Source: Trichoplusia ni
Lineage: Eukaryota; Arthropoda; Insecta; Lepidoptera; Noctuidae
DNA: 64,000 nucleotides
Reading direction: 5' to 3'
NCBI RefSeq assembly: GCF_003590095.1
Contig: NC_039482.1
Span: 17,253,657 to 17,317,656 of the forward strand
Position 1 is the stretch's first letter, and every line of letters starts with the position of its first letter. The notes under the pieces were generated by a model. That model had not been told where the DNA came from, did not search any database, and saw only the letters and a list, made by a program, of their open reading frames with translations. This document shows, piece by piece, positions 35,101-45,810 of this stretch. Both the position numbers and the translations under genes were made by a program.

Positions 35101-38100
35101 AGTATGCAGTTAATCAAAGTATAGATATTTTTTAGTAAAATTTTACCCCACGTACGTAATTTTAGGTACACATCACTGGTATGGTGGTCCTCAACAAAAA
35201 CGTCAGTACTGGCCAATTGAGCGTCTAGTTCTACCAAACTACTCTTACGTCACAAAGGAAGCCGACAACTGCGCCGTCGCTGAACCTTACTGGCTGAACT
35301 CCGAAGGCATTTTCTACTACTTCGATAAAAAGGTTCCACTCTTCGTCGATCAGAATGACCTCGAGAAAAACGCTGCCTGCTTTATCGCACAAACGAAACC
35401 ACCGTATTCAAGCAAGAGAGACAAAAACGACCTCATTTATGCCATCGGTATATTTGAAGATGTGAGACAAGCTCATGAGTTCGCTGTAGAGAAATACCTT
35501 GAGAAGCCGACAGGAATACCTGATGAACGAATGATAACGTACCCTATTTGGTCGACCTGGGCAAGGTACAAGAGGGATGTGAACCACGCCACTGTCTTAA
35601 AATTCGCAGACGAAATCACACATCACGGATTCCCTAACAGTCAGCTGGAAATTGATGATCTTTGGGAGACTTGCTACGGGTCCCAGATTGTCGATGAGAG
35701 GAGGTTCCCTAGCATGAAGAACACGGTGGATGTGTTGAGGGCGAAGGGTTACAGAGTGACGATGTGGACTCATCCGTTTATTAATAAGGGATGTGAGCCT
35801 TGGTATTCAGAAGCTAAGGCTAAAGGGTAAGTTCAAAGATTGTTTTTATCGTAGCATGTAATCAAATTGTTTGATTCTGAAGCTTAAGGGGACTTGTTTA
35901 TAATTTGTTTTAGTATTTACTTGAGATCCTTAATTACGTAATTAACTTAATAAGAAAAATCAAATTGTACGTAACATACCTGATAACACAAAAATCTATT
36001 AAGTGGCCTACAATTGAAATGCGTTAGGCTCCGATTCGGAATTCAAGTTTATTTTCCACCTCCCACAGCAAAGCAATAAATTCCAACCTCCTTCGATATC
36101 TCTCTTTTCAATTTCACCATATTTGTCCAGTTACCTGGTATCCTCTGAGTACGGATCCGTGGAGACGAGCTGGTGGAATGACAACGAGACGACGACAGCC
36201 GTTATAGACTTCACGAAGCCGGACGCGCGCCAGTGGTACCTGGACCGAATGCACGCCTTGAAGAACTCCTCGGGAGTAGACAGCTTTAAATTCGATGGTG
36301 GAGAGTCTAGTTGGGCACCACAGGTATTACAGGAATAGTATTCATATTTAGCATTTAAAAGGGAGTATCTAGTGTTCTTAAGAAATCATGTAACTTGACT
36401 TTTGACTTTGTTAAGCTAGAAAGTTGCTTTTAATTGGGCAAATTGTTTAGGTTCCTCAAGAACTTCATGGTTTTAGACAAGGACACATTTACCTAAGTGT
36501 AACTTATGCCAAAATTATTGTTTTATAAAATTGTAGCTCTATACCACCTGTTACTTCTAGATCCCAGTTCTTAGAGGTGACATCAGAGACCAGCCGGGCG
36601 TGATATCAGCTGATTACGTCAGGACTGTGGCTCAGTTTGGACCTCTTGTGGAAGTCAGGGTTGGATATAGGTAGGTATAGTAAGAGCAAAATTTGCGCAT
36701 TTGGAATAGGTAATGCAACTAGGTTTTTTTCTGTTTAGCCATTTTTAATAGAAATCAGATGCAGTTACTTCCGAAATTATCCATATAATTTTGCTACGAA
36801 TCTTGCACATATGGAACAAATACTCCAATCTACCAAATTTTCTTCAGAACCCAGGACCTGCCGGTCTTCATCCGTATGATCGACAAGGACACCTACTGGA
36901 CATACGAGAACGGTCTTCCGACCCTCATCACAACCCTCCTCCAGATGAACATGAACGGCTACTCACTTGTCCTGCCCGACATGATCGGTGGGAACGGGTA
37001 CAACGAGCCGCCGACCAAGGAGCTCTTCATCCGGTGGCTGCAGGCCAACACCTTCATGCCGAGCATGCAGTTCTCTTATGTGCCATGGGAGTTTGATAAT
37101 GAAGTGAGTGAGTTTCGTTAAGTTATAGGGTCTGAAGACCTAGACCGTTGCTAGGCCGAACTGAATGTAGTAAGCAATTTGGGGAACAATAGGAAACGAT
37201 AAGAGGATAAAGATGGAATTGACAAAGCTGATTGATTGAGGGTATATAGAATTATGGTGGAGATTAAGAGCAGTAATTTCAGGGCTATGAATATTCATAA
37301 ACGTTTTTACTGCTGGAGAACCGTTTCGAAACTTTTCTTGTGATATTTTATACTTTTGCCGGCCAGTTTGGACTCCAAACCAACCGGGGCTTGGAGTCGA
37401 CCCAAGAACCACCATAGCGCCATTTAAATGTGAATCATCCTCACGAAACTATCCTACTACTATTATAAAGGCGAAAGTTTGTAAGTATGGATGTATGGAT
37501 GTTTGTTACTCTTTCACGTAAAAACTACTGAATGGATTTGAATGAAACATTACCACAATATAGCTTATACATCAGAATAACACATAGGCTACAATTTTTG
37601 AGGTTTCTAATGTGAGGTCGTAAAAAAACACATTTTTTGCGCTTACATTGCAAACGCTGACTGAATCCTACAAGATAGATAGAAGGCAGGTATAAATTAT
37701 AACTTATATCTTCTAACCACGCGGACGAAGTCGCGGGCAACAGCTAGTAAAAGTATAAGTATAAAATGTTGATATAATATAACTGACAATCTATTTGTTT
37801 GCAGACGGTAGAAATAAGCAAGAAGTACGTGCAACTGCACGCGCAGTACGCGCCGGAGATCATCAAGGCGTGCCAGCGAGCGGTGGCTGACGGCTCCCCC
37901 GTCAACCCGCCGGTCTGGTGGATCGCGCCCAATGACACCGAAGCTCATGATATTGCTGATCGTATGTTCTATTCGCTGTTATAATTCGTATATATGAATA
38001 GTTTAGGTTATCTGCTAGTTGGTATTGATATCTCAGGTTCCCTTTGTTGGGGTTTTGTTGGAGGACAAGTTTAGAGAAATACTATATAATAAACAAAGTG

Positions 38101-38570
38101 TACAATGAATACAAAACTACAAAGAGATTATTTGATAACGAAATGATAAAAAAATATTAATTTATTTTAAGGTAGAACTTAGCTAACTGAAGCTTTACTT
38201 TACAAGGTGATAAGCCCTATGATATTTGAGTTTAGGAAAGCTAAAGAACGATCTCCAATGGGTGTAGCCCATGTCCAGCAATGGACTGACACGCGCTGAT
38301 GTTAATGGTGCCTCAATACTCATAGACATCTCGCCGTCTCTGACATCCACCGTTTTAAATGGTACATCTTTGGTATTTCCAGAATACCTCCTCGGCGAGA
38401 ACATCCTAGTAGCCCCAGTTATCGAGCGCGGGGCCCGCTCGCGTGACGTGTACCTGCCCCACGGCTCGTGGCTGGCGCAAGGCGACCGCGCGCGCCCCCT
38501 GCCCGGCGGAGACTGGGTCCGCAACTACCCCGCACCGCTCGACACACTACCCTACTTTGTCAAAGTTTGA
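32167..38570 (+). CDS. GH31 glycosidase, MYORG-like, array copy 3
   Basis: Nine exons: 32167-32185, 34182-34301, 34702-34911, 35166-35826, 36131-36323, 36561-36670, 36848-37103, 37805-37961, 38383-38570; 1914 nt, 637 aa. ATG 32167 is chosen because it joins in frame to exon 2 and makes a signal peptide (MSACVYLLVVLAACAHA). The catalytic segments are YPIWSTWARYKRDV, LEIDDLWETCYG, MWTHPFINKGCEPWY, the nucleophile loop FKFDGGESSWAPQ (Asp392; Gly replaces the usual Ala) and LVLPDMIGGNGY (Asp482). It ends LDTLPYFVKV without a hydrophobic tail, so it is probably secreted. It is the most diverged copy, sits between the two most similar ones, and has the longest first intron (2 kb). AATAAA lies at 38907-38912. 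A Helitron lies in intron 7. Confidence 0.9.
33838..33855. promoter_or_regulatory. Perfect 18-bp palindrome with paired CRE/ATF-type sites
   Basis: ACGTCACTTAAGTGACGT is its own reverse complement. It combines TTACGTCA on the left and TGACGTCA on the right, which are ATF/CREB-type cores. It lies in intron 1 of GH31 copy 3. Regulatory function is inference from the motif only. Confidence 0.35.
37452..37747 (+). mobile_element. Non-autonomous Helitron (Lep1-like), copy 3 intron 7
   Basis: Starts TCCTACTACTATTATAAAGG after an A and ends GCGGGCAACAGCTAG before a T. This is the A/T insertion site and CTAG 3' end expected for Helitrons. Internal phrases 'GCGAAAGTTTGTAAGTATGG' and 'CGGACGAAGTCGCGGGC' are typical of the lepidopteran family. 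At 296 bp, with no coding sequence, it needs a helper. Confidence 0.75.
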
Positions 38571-39340
38571 ATACTAATATAGCATCGATGTAGAATTAGG
38601 AGTAGTATTCATTTTACTGTCAGCTGTATTACATACATAATATTTTATAATCGCAAAAGAATTACAATAGCAGTAGTTTCACGGTCAGAAACTAATTCGA
38701 TTATATTGTTGGTATTATACCCATATTAAAATATTATAAGTTGTATTTTACAGTAACAATTAAACGTACGAAACGAAAAGTGTTGCTAGTGGTTATTATT
38801 AATTGACTTTTGTTGTGTATTACAATATAACAGTAACGAGAAGACAATATAATCGCATATAATTATTGTTGTAAATAGATATCTAAGTTATTTTGAAGAC
38901 AAATATAATAAACACATTCATATATTATTGTTTGTTTAGCTTCAGTTTCCTTTTCAATTATTTAACCTTTTTTTATTAAAAAGAAACCATTCCTGCTTTA
39001 AAATTAATAGGTAATTATAGATCATTGTAAGCAAATACGTCAGCAACAGCTAATGTTAATGAACTAAATACAAGTGCTAACGAGAGCTCTTTCATTTGAT
39101 ACCCCACACGTCACTGTTTTTTTAGGTCTTCAATTTCTATCCACTAGATGGCGCTGTAGCGAATTAAGTCTGAGGTCAAGTAGGTAGACTATAAGCAGCA
39201 AACAATCAAGAGGCTTTAAACAAGACCTCATTTGTCTAATTATGATAACTTCTTTTAAATTTATGAGGCAAAATCCATACCTACATACATACATTCAGGT
39301 TAAATCATAACCCTCACTTCTTCGCCGTAGTCGGGTAAAA
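38571..39340. other. Intergenic region between GH31 copies 3 and 4
   Basis: The copy 3 3' UTR runs to about 38930 (AATAAA at 38907). I see nothing further in the AT-rich remainder. Confidence 0.5.
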
Positions 39341-39476
39341 GTAATCTCTTCGATATTAGCTGAGTCACCCAGACTCAGCAATCTCGTTCAAAGATCAATC
39401 GATATTATTATGAGATGATACGCTTCAAGATACTGGACCAGTTATCACGACATTCAGTGTCTATTGGTAGAACACG
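39341..39476 (+). promoter_or_regulatory. Promoter/leader of GH31 copy 4
   Basis: Homologous to the copy 2 leader (25553-25678). CATTCAGTGTC, 43 bases before the ATG, fits an arthropod initiator (TCAGT). GATA-type cores (GAGATGATACG, AAGATAC, TTATCA) are shared. There is no TATA box. Confidence 0.5.
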
Positions 39477-42400
39477 ATGGTGGGTCTAAAGGCGCTTGGT
39501 AAGATATGTGACTATTTTATACCTAATTCTTTTGTTTTTCAATAGGGATATTCGGTATTCGGCCACTTGTTTCATAATCTGATTATAGTACTATTTGGTA
39601 TTCGATATTCAGCCGAATAGTACATCACATTACAGGAAGGACATGACTTTATTGCTTAAGATTTTATCTATTTATTCATGGCCAAATAACTATATATTTG
39701 GCCGATGATTATACCGGGTATTCGGCCGACAGTGCTGCTGAATATTCGGTATTCGGCTAAATCACTATTCGCAGCAACTCTAGTTTTATTACTATACTAG
39801 TTTAAATTAAACACCATAAGAGTGTAAAAAATTAAAAACTAAAAAAATTGCATTATCAGCAATTTTCTACTTGACGTTTTGAATCGATGGATTCACTATT
39901 CTACACTTTGATATTAGACCTCTACAGACTATTTTACTTCATGTCTGCCGTTAAGGGACTCACTATGTTTACAAATGATTGACTTTCTAGTGGTAACAGC
40001 GCTGATCACCGGGGCCTTTTCCGCGGCAGAAGTGGTTGGGCCTTCCATCCGCGGCGATGATGTCACTCTTACGTTGGAACCTGTCCTGACAGGAGGATTC
40101 AACGTAATTCTGATCGAAGGTAAGTAGCAAGGAAGAAAAGTATGTAAAAAGAAAGATGAACAACTCTTTCTTCTTATGCGTTCTAAAAATAGCACAGGTT
40201 TAGTGGCCAGTTTTTAAATTGAGTTTCTTGCGGATTCTTTTCCTCCTGAAACGCACTTTGGAAGTGTCCAATTAGAATCAGGAATATTAACGTTTTAAAG
40301 AGCCTAATTAAAATAGGGACCTTAAATTTTTTTTCGAAGAAATATTGCGAAATTTTGAACCTCCTGTTTGTATAAAGTCGGATCAAAACAAAGCTATCAA
40401 GGGAAAACTTACTGACGCAAATCACTGACAATCGAAGATATCATTGATTGAACTGTCAGTAAGAGTAAATAATGCGATCTTTCAACTGGTATCAGCAAGA
40501 CAGATACCACTAAACACTTCAGTACTTCAAGACGTTTACACGTGTATGTGGATAAATTAACCTAATCTTATAAGGATAATGGCGAGTTTATTCCAATGTT
40601 TACAAAATGGTCTGCGAGATGTGATGCTGGATAGAATTAATTAGTTTTAACAAATTGCGGTCTTATCGCTGATTTTCACTACAAACTACTTCTTATTTAT
40701 TATAGTTACATCAGGGTGGCCCGACTAGTTTCGGACACAATAGATATTTAGATTTTGGCTCAAGTAAATCAAGATACCTTGACGTTAAACCTGTAATCTT
40801 ATCTTAACATAACAGTACAATCATCTTCTATGTTTCAGAAAATGAACGTTCAACTCTAGGCCAAATAGGCAGGACATTAGAAGGTCCTTACACAGTCGAA
40901 GAGATTGAAGGTGGAGTATTTGTACAGATCGGAAACGTAAACCTGACACTTAAAACAGTTTACGATGCTAGTGCTAAGGCAAGAGGGATCAAATTTGACT
41001 GGCAGGCCAGCGCAGCCCACAGACTGGAAGACTGCATTGATTTTGGTAAGAGGTCTATTGCAAATTAAGATGCTGCTAGTGATGATGGAATATGTTATGT
41101 ATACGCGTTGTTTTTCTAGGCTCCAAACATTGGTACGCGGGTCCGATGCAAGTTGATCAACTGTATCCAATAGAAAACGCTACCCAGGTATACAAAGCCA
41201 GCTATATCCAGGAGATAGATAATGCCGCCATCATAGAAAGATACTGGCTTAACTCTGCAGGAGAATACATATTTGTCCACGACAAAGTCCCTCTATTCTT
41301 TGACTACAAAAATATTATGAGCAACCACATCTGTTTCGGAGCTCAAATTGCTGGACCTTACTCATCTCAGAGACCACGCACAATACTGACTTATGATATG
41401 TGGTTTTTGGAAAATGTTAAGGAAGCTCACAAACATGCCGTAGCTAACTATTTAGGCAAGCCATCAGGCACGCCTGACTTCCGCATGGTCCAGCATCCTG
41501 TCTGGTCTACATGGGCACAGTATTCAAGAGAAATTAACGACACGAAACTTTTGGACTTCGCTCAGCAAATCAGGGATCATGGTTTTGAAGATTCTCAGCT
41601 TGAAATCGACGACCAATGGGAATTGTGCTACGGGTCTCTGACGGTAGATGAGGCGAAGTTCCCGGATTTCAAAAAGACGATTCAGGACATTAGGGCTCTG
41701 GGCTACAGGGTCACAATCTGGGCGCATCCGTTCATCAACAATAACTGCGAGCCTTGGTACTCTGAGGCCTTGAGAAATAAGTTAGTTTGAAGACTTATTT
41801 TAATGCTCTAAGTTTTAGTAAAAATTAGTTTCAAAATGTATCATTCCATCCAGCGTTGTGGTCGTTACTCATTCAAAAAAATATTTTGTACGTCATCATT
41901 ATGATGTCCATCTTCGCATAATTAACTCGTACTTGTAGCTACTTCGTCGTAGATGAGACGGGCAACCCGAACACTTCCTGGTGGAACAACAACGGGTCCA
42001 TCCCGGGATACATCGACTTCACGAATCCGGAGGCGGCTGAGTGGTACTACCAGAGGATGAAGGCTGTGCTCGACACCTACGATATAGACAGCGTGAAGTT
42101 TGACGCTGGAGCGGCTCCGGAGGTAAGAAATACTTTATAAAGCTTGAGAAAAAATTAATATGTTTGATTAAACAACAAAGTACAGCAACTTTATTTGTTG
42201 TAGATCGCTGTCCAGAGGGGTGACATCGAACTGCAGCCGCATCATCTTGTTCAAGCGTACGCCAAACTATGCGCACGATTTGGTGGCATGGTTGAATTCA
42301 GAGCTGGATTTAGGTAACAATTTGCGGACCATTTGATCATATCATAAAGGGAATTATACATATTTGTTTAGATAAAAACATATTTCTTTGTTATCAAATC

Positions 42401-43903
42401 CGTGCAAAATGTTACCACATGCTAAAATCGGAAAAAATATCAAGCGAGCTTTAAACCTCCAATAAAACGGTTAATCATGTTTGTTTGATTCAAGCAAGTT
42501 TATTTTAAACGAAAAACTGTCTGTATACCAGGACTCAAGACCTCCCTATCTACGTTCGGATGTGCGATCGCGACTCCATCTGGGGCCTCAACAACGGCCT
42601 GGCCACTACCATCACGACGACCTTCCAGATGAACCTGAACGGGTACCCCTTCGTCTTACCTGACATGATCGGAGGGAACGGTTTTAATTTGGAACACGAG
42701 CAAGCTGACCTGCCGACTAAGGAGCTGTTCATCAGATGGGTCCAAGCCAACACCTTCTTACCAGTGATGCAGTATTCGTATGCTCCATGGAATTTTGACA
42801 ATGAGGTGAGTAAATACACGTAGTATTGTTAAAAGTTATAAAATTAAATATTATATTATATAACCACTGTACTGAGACCAAGATTATCTAGATAGAACAT
42901 ATGCTTACATCATCATCATCCATAGCTTTTGTCCTTCCACTGTGTACGTAGGCCTTCCTTTTCTCGTGATGCTACGGTCCCGACTCTCGTGTCAGCCTCA
43001 TCCAGACCTGACCCGAAACCTTAGTTATATCGTCGACCCATCTTGCTCCCGAACGATTCTTATGCATTTCCTTGGCTAATATTCTGTCACCGCCTTAGTC
43101 CACCTACCGCGACTTCGTCTTGCGTATGCTTACATACGATTCATTAATTCCCCAGACTGTACAAATCAGCAAGAAGTACACCGAGCTGCACGCGCAGTAC
43201 GCGGAGCTGATATTCTCGGCCATGGAGGCGGCCGTCAGCGACGGCACGCCCGTCAACACGCCGCTCTGGTGGAGCGACCCTAACGACCAAGAGGCGCTGC
43301 TTATATGGGACGGTGTGTACTATGCCTTGCCTGCCTGACTTGTTCTGAATTTATCAGTTTCAAGACTCAAGTAGATATGACTACATTAATTGATCATGTA
43401 ACAATGCATGGATTTCCACAGTATTGTGCCCTACCTACCTAACCTAGATTTATTTGTTATTTGGCACCAACCACGAATTGCAACTTCTATAAACCACGAT
43501 CAAGACTAGTTACTTAGTTAGTTAGCTAAGTTGATCTCAGTAAGTACCAGAGAAATTTACTGTCCTGGAACCCGCAACAAGATGGATCAGTATCAAAAGC
43601 GATTGTATCTTTACTTGTGTTACAGAGTACCTCCTAGCCGAAACTATCCTAGTAGCCCCGGTGTTGACCGAGGGCGCTACCTCCCGAGACATCTACCTGC
43701 CCGCCGGCACCTGGTACGAGGAGGGCGACCGCGCGAGGGCTGTCGAAGGCCCCATCTGGATCAAGAACCACCCCGCACCGCTAGACGTGCTCCCATACTT
43801 CGTCAGAGACAAACAGAATGTTCCCGACGCCGGTACTACTCTCTACACGTCTGCTGCCCTAGTACTTTTAGGCTTGGTAGCGAACATTGTTCATTTGATT
43901 TAA
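39477..43903 (+). CDS. GH31 glycosidase, MYORG-like, array copy 4 (altered catalytic loop)
   Basis: Nine exons: 39477-39498, 39991-40119, 40839-41045, 41120-41780, 41939-42122, 42204-42313, 42532-42805, 43156-43312, 43626-43903; 2022 nt, 673 aa. It is clearly the sister of copy 2: same signal peptide pattern (MVGLKAL, VVTALITGAFSAA), same six-residue insertion after the acid/base loop, and the same hydrophobic C-terminal tail (TSAALVLLGLVANI). Exon 5 is 9 bp shorter than in the other three copies: the nucleophile loop reads VKFDAGAAPE instead of VKFDAGEASFAPE. Asp395 remains but the next conserved Glu is lost. The acid/base Asp482 is intact (FVLPDMIGGNGF, with F for Y). The frame is open, so it may be an enzyme with changed activity or a non-catalytic binder. 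The intron 4 donor is GTTAGT. AATAAA lies at 43998-44003. Confidence 0.88.
39541..39780 (+). repeat. ATTCGGTATTCGGC-rich repeat, copy 4 intron 1
   Basis: The words 'GGTATTCGGCC', 'TATTCAGCCGAATA' and 'GAATATTCGGTATTCGGC' recur at both ends of about 240 bp. This wording is a common insect dispersed repeat. It has no coding sequence. Confidence 0.5.
42904..43060 (+). repeat. Retroelement 3'-tail repeat in copy 4 intron 7
   Basis: (ATC)n followed by 'CTTTTGTCCTTCCACTGTG' and 'GTGTCAGCCTCATCCAGACC'. It is a diverged relative of 26308-26450. Confidence 0.5.
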
Positions 43904-44119
43904 ATCAAAAGAATTATTTTGAAAATAATCCATTTTCAATTTGGGACCTTTCCTTTAAAATTTATATTTTGTTTGTTATTTTTAAGTGTTAGCAATGAAT
44001 AAATGTTGTAAAATTCTTAATGTTGTTTAGCCTCCAAAAGTGATGATAAAAATATTTATTTATTTCAGCCATAATTGCACAAGTCTAAATTCCACTTATC
44101 TACTTAATAATGGAATTTA

Positions 44120-44325
44120 ATCAGACTGCCAGCATAACACAGTGGTCAAAGCGACAATGCCCAATGTGTACGAGCGACGGGTTCGATAGCCGAGTAAGAC
44201 AAGTATGCATGATCCACAAATACTTGATCTAAGCCCGGAAGTCTTTGAGCATATGATTTGAATGTTCCTGAAATAGCTTGCGACACAGGAATTTAAATTC
44301 TTAGTGCCTTTTAGTCCCATCCTTA
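44120..44325 (+). repeat. tRNA-derived SINE copy
   Basis: 'CACAGTGGTCAAAGCGACAATG', box B-like CGGGTTCGATAGCCG, then 'TGATCCACAAATACTTGATC' and 'CTTGCGACACAGGAATTTAA'. It directly abuts the (TAA)n end of the non-LTR element next to it. Confidence 0.65.
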
Positions 44326-45600
44326 ATAATAATAATAATAATAATATCATTTATTTGCATAAAATGTGGTACAAGAGTTGGTATACAATTTTTTTTACAG
44401 AGCAAGACACATTCCGCGGTTATAGAACAGCATGCAAATGTTTGAGAAAATTTAAAATACCTACATTAGTTGACATACAAGCACATGACATATTATAATA
44501 ACAAAATTATGGAAAACAATTCGCTAAACCAAAGAAACACAATACATGAAAAAAAAAAAAATTAAAATTACAATGCATTTCTAAAATGATAAGACTGAGA
44601 CGAATATTTTTTTAAAAACTCCTCTACAGAATAGAAATTCTCTTCAATTAACCAGATTCGTAAGGACCTACAGAACTTCAGATAGGGCAAGTCGACTATG
44701 TTCTGAGGCAGGGAGTTATAAATCAGAGGTGCCATGTAGACACAACTACGCCTGCACATTTCGAGACGAGGAATCGGCATCTCTAAATACGAATGAGTGA
44801 CCTTTCGTTTGTTTGTATTGTTTTTCCTTTGAAATAGTTCGAGATTGCATTTGACGAATTTGGCCACTTCATAAATATACATGCTAGGGACAGTTAATAT
44901 TTTTTCTGATTTGAAGATGGGCCTACAAGAGTCTGACCATTGAAGATTAAAGATCGCGCGAACACATTTTTTCTGTGCAATAAAAACCCGCATTAAATCT
45001 GCTGTATGTCCCCAAACTACTATGCTATATCGGATAACGGAGCACACATAGGCGTGGTACACCATTAAAGATGTGTGTTTCGAAGAAGAATCTTTGATTC
45101 TTTTTATGGCAAAGACCGTTTTATTAACTTTTTTACAGACGCTATCAATATGATCTTTCCATGCAAGGTGTTGATCTACTACGATACCAAGAAATTTAAT
45201 GTTTTTGACCTGTTCGATGGGAGTATTATTACAAGTAATGTCAATGTTTTTTGATTTGCTTTTATGTGATCTAAAGTTAATAATTTTTGTTTTATCTAAG
45301 TTTATTTTTAGTGCATTTATATCAAGCCATTTAGTTATGTCTGTTAGTATTTGATGTATTTCGGTTTTAAAATTTTCTTCTTCCTTACACCGTATAATTA
45401 CTGAAGTATCATCCGCAAATAGAATACAATCATGATTATTCACTACTTGTGGAAAATCATTGACGTAGATGAGGAATAATAAGGGACCTAGAATGCTTCC
45501 TTGTGGTACTCCAAAATAATTACACCTGGGATTGGAATCAAAATTCTCGAGAGTATTGGTTTTACTGTCCTTTATTCTATAGATCCTAAAACTTATTTCT
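44326..45600 (-). mobile_element. 5'-truncated non-LTR retrotransposon (CR1/L2/jockey-like)
   Basis: The minus strand carries the C-terminal half of a reverse transcriptase, open from about 45600 to 44568. Motifs in order: FGVPQGSILGPLLFLIYVND, CILFADDTSVII (the FADD catalytic motif), LDKTKIINF, IKFLGIVVDQHLAWKDHI. It then runs on to a C-terminal MAPLIYNSLPQN segment. Downstream is an AATAAATGAT-type end with a (TTA)n microsatellite at 44326-44346, the 3' end style of CR1/L2-type elements. The 5' part of the RT and the endonuclease are missing, as expected of 5' truncation during integration. The readable frame is unbroken, so the insertion may be fairly young. Confidence 0.8.
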
Positions 45601-45810
45601 CATCGACACATTCTCTTTAACAGTCACCGTCATGAATTATTAGAAGTCTAAATTAAACGGCGACAGAAACAAAATTTAAAAACGATGTACAATAAATTAG
45701 TAACTTCAGATGGGCCAAAAACAAAGTACAACTAATATAAGGTTTACCTGAACTACCAAATAAAAAACCAACAGTATTCTTAAACTATATTTATTTTTAC
45801 ATTTAATATG

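Noticed and set aside
38220..38300. Extra exon before the last exon of GH31 copy 3
   Set aside because: The segment matches a dispersed repeat phrase (CCCATGTCCAGCAATGGACTG) and would break the nine-exon plan.
44326..44346. CRISPR-like or tandem array
   Set aside because: A simple TAA microsatellite forming the tail of the retroelement. No direct-repeat/spacer array occurs in the window.
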